Shown here piece after piece: positions 60,151 through 64,000 of a stretch of 64,000 nucleotides of DNA. Made by a program: the position numbers and the translations under genes. Positions within the stretch are counted from its first letter, which is position 1. Every line of letters starts with the position of its first letter. The DNA is from Danio rerio (lineage: Eukaryota > Chordata > Actinopteri > Cypriniformes > Danionidae). The notes under the pieces were generated by a model that searched no databases, had not been told where the DNA came from, and was given only the letters and a program-made list of their open reading frames with translations. Location of the stretch: assembly GCF_049306965.1 (NCBI RefSeq), contig NC_133178.1:57623001-57687000 (forward strand), in the 5' to 3' direction.

Positions 60151-60333
60151 GTGTCAAACTCAATTCCTAAAGGGCCGCAGCACTTCACAGTTTAGTTTCA
60201 GTCCTGCTCCAACACACTTACCTGTAGGTTTTAAACAACCCTAAAGGACTCAATCAGTTTGATCAGGTGTGTTTAATTAGGGTTGGTACTAAACTGTGCA
60301 GAGCTGCGGCCCTTCAGGAACTGAGTTTGACAC
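60151..60333. mobile_element. hAT-like palindromic MITE, compact copy
   Basis: GTGTCAAACTCAATTCCT at the left and AGGAACTGAGTTTGACAC at the right form terminal inverted repeats; the interior AATTAGGGTTGGTACTAAAC matches 48987-49399. Confidence 0.8.
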
Positions 60334-60545
60334 CTGTGAGTAACAGAATCATGTTTAGGCTTTCAAAAAGAAAATGGATTCACAAAAATAAAACTGTCTC
60401 TACCCTTACTACACTACCAGGAAAATTAGGGGTTATACAAGCCTATGCTCTCAAAATTTAATCAAATGAGATTGTCATACAAGGCCAGAAATGGTGCTAA
60501 ATTCTAATGTTGTTTTCAAACCAAAGTTAAAGGTGTAGATCATAG

Positions 60546-60735
60546 ATCTCAAACTCGATTCCTGGAGTGCTGCAGATCTGCACAGTTTTGCTCTAACCCT
60601 AATCAATCACAGCTGATCAAAATAATCAAGGTGTTCAAGACTACTAGAGACTGACTTTTAAGCAGGTGCGAGTTTGAGGTGGCTGGAGCTAAATGTGCAG
60701 AGCTGTGGCCTTCCAGGAATTGAGTTTGAGAACAT
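60546..60735. mobile_element. hAT-like palindromic MITE, diverged copy
   Basis: CTCAAACTCGATTCCTGGAG at the left and CCAGGAATTGAGTTTGAGA at the right, with related interior. More diverged than 60151-60333. Confidence 0.7.
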
Positions 60736-60767
60736 TGGTGTCAATAAGTCTTTTTCTCCAACATTAA

Positions 60768-61310
60768 CACTATAAAAAAACATGGTTGCCTTCAAATTTT
60801 AAGCTGAATCAGATTAACCTTATGACTCCATTGAACTTATATTATGTTAAACTGACTGAAATCTGCTTGCAAAATGAAGTTAGAACGGTCCCACTTTATA
60901 TTAAGTGGCCTTAACTACTATCTACTTGCATCAAAAAATAAATACAATGTACTTACTGTGTTCATAATGTATTTGAGAACAATTGTGGTGCTCTTGAGTT
61001 GGGATAGAGGTTGGGTTATGGACAGGTTTGGTGGTATGGGTAGGTTTAAGGGTGGGTTAAGGTGTAGAAAATGGTCAGCAGTGTTTTTACAAATGTAATT
61101 ACAGAAGTTAACAGATTTAAATACATACAGGTATTTAATCAAGCATAAGTACACAATAAATACATGTATTTACACAATAAGTACATTGTAACAAACTATT
61201 AGTTCCTGTGTAAGTACATATTAGTTAAGGCCACTTAATATAAAGTGGGACCGTTAGAACATGATTAATTTAGTTTAATAAGTTACAATGAACTACAAAT
61301 TATATAAAAT
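60768..61310. mobile_element. CACTGTAAAA-type MITE split by a hAT MITE
   Basis: The left part (CACTATAAAAAAACATGG..., AAATTTTAAGCTGAATCAGA) and the right part (after 61253, TTAGTTTAATAAGTTACAAT) together match 52658-52860. The break is filled by the element at 60887-61252. Confidence 0.7.
60887..61252. mobile_element. 366-bp hAT-type MITE with perfect 8-bp target duplication
   Basis: Terminal inverted repeats GGTCCCACTTTATATTAAGT at each end, flanked by GTTAGAAC on both sides (60879-60886 and 61253-61260). An 8-bp duplication points to hAT. Non-coding. Confidence 0.9.
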
Positions 61311-62670
61311 TCTAAAAAAAATATAAATAAAATATGTTTTAATGCAATATTTTAAAATAAATATTGCACATATAACATTTTAACTATATGTGAAATCCCA
61401 ATACAAACTTGTATGACATCTTTAATTTGCATACATTGCCATATACTTTACATTTCTATGTGGGATATAAAGTAGACTTAAGATAGTTTTCTCTATAACT
61501 TTCAGACACCAACTACTTTGAAGTCTTTCTCTTTCAAGACCTAAAGGCATACTATTATTAAAACCCATAAATACGGTTACATTTACTTGGGTTGGTGGTA
61601 ACCCTTCACTTCTTTTAAATCTAACCAAGAGTTTTGCTGTTACTACTGATCCAAAGTCTTACAGCTCTCCTTACAGCCAAAAGCTAAAACATCACCAATA
61701 ACAAACATTAAAAATATCAGACACATAGCGTAGTTTAATGTTTAATGGTTTAACTTCAAATCAGGCATTGCTTTCCTAAAATAACTAAAATAAAAATATA
61801 GGCCTAGTTTTTCCCTCCTCTTACATCTGCCGTGTTTGCCACAGGACTCTACTTTTTCATATATGGAATGAGCATGTGTAAAGTAAATCAACTAAACCCG
61901 GTCTCCCCTATAAGTGAACTGTAGGAGATCAGTCGAAACTCTTTGTTAAAGTGTCAGGACATCTTCTGCAATTAATATTAAAATGTTGGCTACTTACAAA
62001 TATAATTTAATTTAATTTAATTTAGGTTAATTTGATCATAGCGCAAATACAGACGGCTAAACTTAGTATAAATATTAATTACAGTTTTTTTTTTAACTTG
62101 AAGTCAAAGCACACGTTTACGGTTTAGCCTACACAATCAAACTTTTTTTGATGGCAATTATTTAATTAAATACAATTGCGTTTGAAGTGTTGAGGTTAAG
62201 TAAACAGCCTATACGTTCATACTTCACCACAATAAAGTAATTGTCCTTTTTAATATTAAAAGTTAGACCACGGAAACTCAGCTATACCACAGATAAAAAT
62301 ATAACGTTTTAAATCTTTGAACGAATTGAATTCTTTGTTTTAAATTCTGGCAATTCCAGTTCAATTAGTCAATGTTACACTACTTTTTCTCCCTGCCTCA
62401 AATTATTGGGTTAATTGGTTTATATGCCCTTTTAAAGGTTTTAAATTGCAATGCATTATTTGCTTGGTTTATTTGTATATATGTTTGTGATTAAACTGCT
62501 TAAAGTATAAGAATGCAGACAAGATGTGTTCATATTTGAAAAGTGTTTTTCTGCAATACTGTTAGTTTGCACAATTCGTTTCTTGCCATTTTCCTTACAT
62601 AAATTACAAATAAGCAGACATGTTTAAGACTTGCAAAAAAGCACAAAAAAGAGGTGTAAATATTTTTTAA
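61311..62670. other. Intergenic, no gene seen
   Basis: AT-rich spacer between the MITEs and hbae1 copy 3. It does not resemble the 3' flanks of hbae1 copies 1 and 2. Confidence 0.5.
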
Positions 62671-62748
62671 TAATTATTTATTGCATCACAATAAGACGGA
62701 ATGTTCGTCTGGTTTGACGCGGTTCGACAGGAGCACAGTGAAGTGTGT

Positions 62749-63340
62749 TTATCTGTACTTCTCAGACATGGCCAGAGCCAGAGCTGAAAGGAACTTGTCC
62801 ATAGCAACATGAGCCTCAGGAGTGAAGTCGGCGGGGAACAAAGTGGCCAGAACCACGAGGATGTTGTGGGACAGAATCTGCAAACCAAACAAATCAAATT
62901 AGTTTACAGCCACTAAGAAAGTATCAAACTTGAAAACAACTGTTGATAGCGCTCACCTTGAAATTGGCGGGGTCCACACGCAGCTGGAAAGCATGGAGCT
63001 CACTGAGGTTCAGGAGTCCGGCATTAAGGTCATCGATTTTGCTGACAGCCTCAGCAACGCCTCCCATCACAGTCTTGCCGTGTTTCCTCACTGGGGCAGA
63101 GCCTGGGCTCAGGTCTTTCCAGTGAGAGAAGTAGGTCTTGGTCTGGGGGTAGACAATCAACATCCTAGGCAGAAACAAGAATATCAGAGACAGGCTTGAA
63201 GAAAACACAATGTTTAAGCGTATAACAACACATTAATTGCCATACCTGGAGAGAGCATCGTGTCCGATGTCGTCAGCCTTTCCAGCGATCTTGGCCCACA
63301 GGGTTTTGACGGCAGCTTTGTCTTTGGCAGAGAGACTCAT
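62749..63340 (-). CDS. hbae1: Embryonic alpha-globin hbae1, copy 3
   Basis: Exons on the minus strand are 63340-63246 (95 b), 63164-62957 (208 b) and 62877-62749 (129 b), giving 143 aa identical to copies 1 and 2; histidines at 60 and 89. Similarity to the other copies starts abruptly about 20 bases beyond the stop codon (GGAGCACAG at about 62730) and ends abruptly about 75 bases upstream of the ATG, so it is a minimal gene copy with its own 3'UTR (AATAAA at 62682-62677) and upstream region. It has no visible divergent beta partner before the window ends. Suffix not assigned. Confidence 0.96.
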
Positions 63341-63396
63341 TGTGGAAGGATGACTTTGCAGCAAACTTCTGTGTCTGCTGTCAGGAGGACTGGCTG

Positions 63397-63440
63397 TTTT
63401 ATACTGCTCACAGGAAGATACACCCAAGATCCCCCTCACA
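63397..63440 (-). promoter_or_regulatory. hbae1 copy 3 promoter: TATAAAA with new CACCC region
   Basis: On the minus strand, TATAAAA is at 63403-63397. Immediately upstream the sequence departs from copies 1 and 2 and brings in two ACACCC motifs on the + strand (ATACACCCAAG at about 63418 and TCACACCCAAAG at about 63435), resembling the CACACCCAAG block found further upstream in the other two pairs. Confidence 0.65.
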
Positions 63441-63766
63441 CCCAAAGATGACTTATCAAACTTTGGGAAATTGCCAACGCTTACTCGTGATACAGCTCAC
63501 TTTGCAAACTTGTCTTTATTCATTATATTTAACAATTGTCCAGTTGATGACTCGCTCAATAATCAATCATACGTGTGCTAAATTTTATTACGAGACACGG
63601 GAGTTAAATTGTTCAAATGTACTGTTAAATTTACTTTGTTGGAGCTTTGGTTCCTGCACAACCACATGCAGCTACTGTACAGGCTGCTAAATTTCTACAC
63701 TTATTTCTTGCTTTTCCGTAGATACTTGATCTGCTCGTTTTTCTTTTCTATGCGGCATTTTCTTTT

Positions 63767-63809
<43 letters not shown>

Positions 63810-64000
63810 CCCGCGATTTACGTAATGCAATCAAATTTGTCTACTCGTGTTTTATCTTTTTCCAATTTATTTGTTTGCCATTTAAATATTTTATGATTTG
63901 CCACGCCTTATTGAGAAAAGTGTGTTATCTTAGTTATGACTTAGTATGGTTATCGAAAGAGGGTCTTGTCTGTGGGCGAGCGCTCCCACTTGGAAGTGTA
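63441..64000. other. Right-edge intergenic with (TTTC)n
   Basis: No gene seen. A TTTC repeat of about 12 units lies at 63762-63808. Any partner beta gene or locus control element would lie beyond the window. Confidence 0.5.

Noticed and set aside
63441-64000. Possible locus control element at the right edge
   Set aside because: No clustered GATA/CACCC/NF-E2 sites that I can see; if one exists it is outside this window.

Overview
The window is a stretch of a vertebrate haemoglobin locus, almost certainly the major alpha/beta globin cluster of zebrafish (Danio rerio, chromosome 3) or a very close cyprinid. The basis is that alpha- and beta-globin genes are interleaved, as in teleosts; the predicted adult chains match the zebrafish adult alpha and beta chains as I remember them; and the intergenic DNA is AT-rich, full of microsatellites, and carries DANA-type SINEs, Tc1-like elements and fish MITEs. 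No database search was run, so gene symbols rest on recall.

Twelve intact three-exon globin genes are present. From left to right: (1) 1-10.5 kb has no gene; it holds a hAT relic, an inverted pair of LTR-like repeats (one hit by a SINE, the other by a Harbinger-like element), a fold-back palindrome and microsatellites. (2) 10.6-12.4 kb holds a decayed beta/alpha pair. (3) 15.5-18.5 kb holds its intact relatives, a divergent beta (-) and alpha (+) pair, probably hbbe2 and hbae5. (4) 22.4-32.5 kb holds two tandem units of about 5 kb, each with a divergent adult pair: hbba1(-)/hbaa1(+) and hbba2(-)/hbaa2(+). (5) 33.2-36.2 kb is a Tc1-like transposon graveyard. (6) 38.3-63.4 kb holds the embryonic/larval array: three hbbe1 copies (+) alternating with three hbae1 copies (-). 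These encode identical proteins within each type, with MITEs, Tc1 fragments and a solo LTR between them.

Every gene has the conserved globin layout (exon lengths 92/223/129-132 for beta and 95/208/129 for alpha), proper splice sites, distal and proximal histidines, and a poly(A) signal. Most have a recognisable TATA-like box with CCAAT and/or CACCC elements. The products pair as alpha2beta2 tetramers in erythroid cells. Head-to-head alpha/beta pairs probably share regulatory sequence. The locus looks shaped by repeated duplication of alpha/beta units followed by homogenisation or decay; the hbbe2-type pair at the left edge is the most diverged.

I found no new enzyme system or non-globin gene. 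The most informative points are the fossil beta/alpha pair, the promoter differences between the adult duplicates, the cathodic-type residues of hbbe2, the fossil 3' end beside one hbae1, and several transposon insertions dated by paralogous empty sites inside the window.
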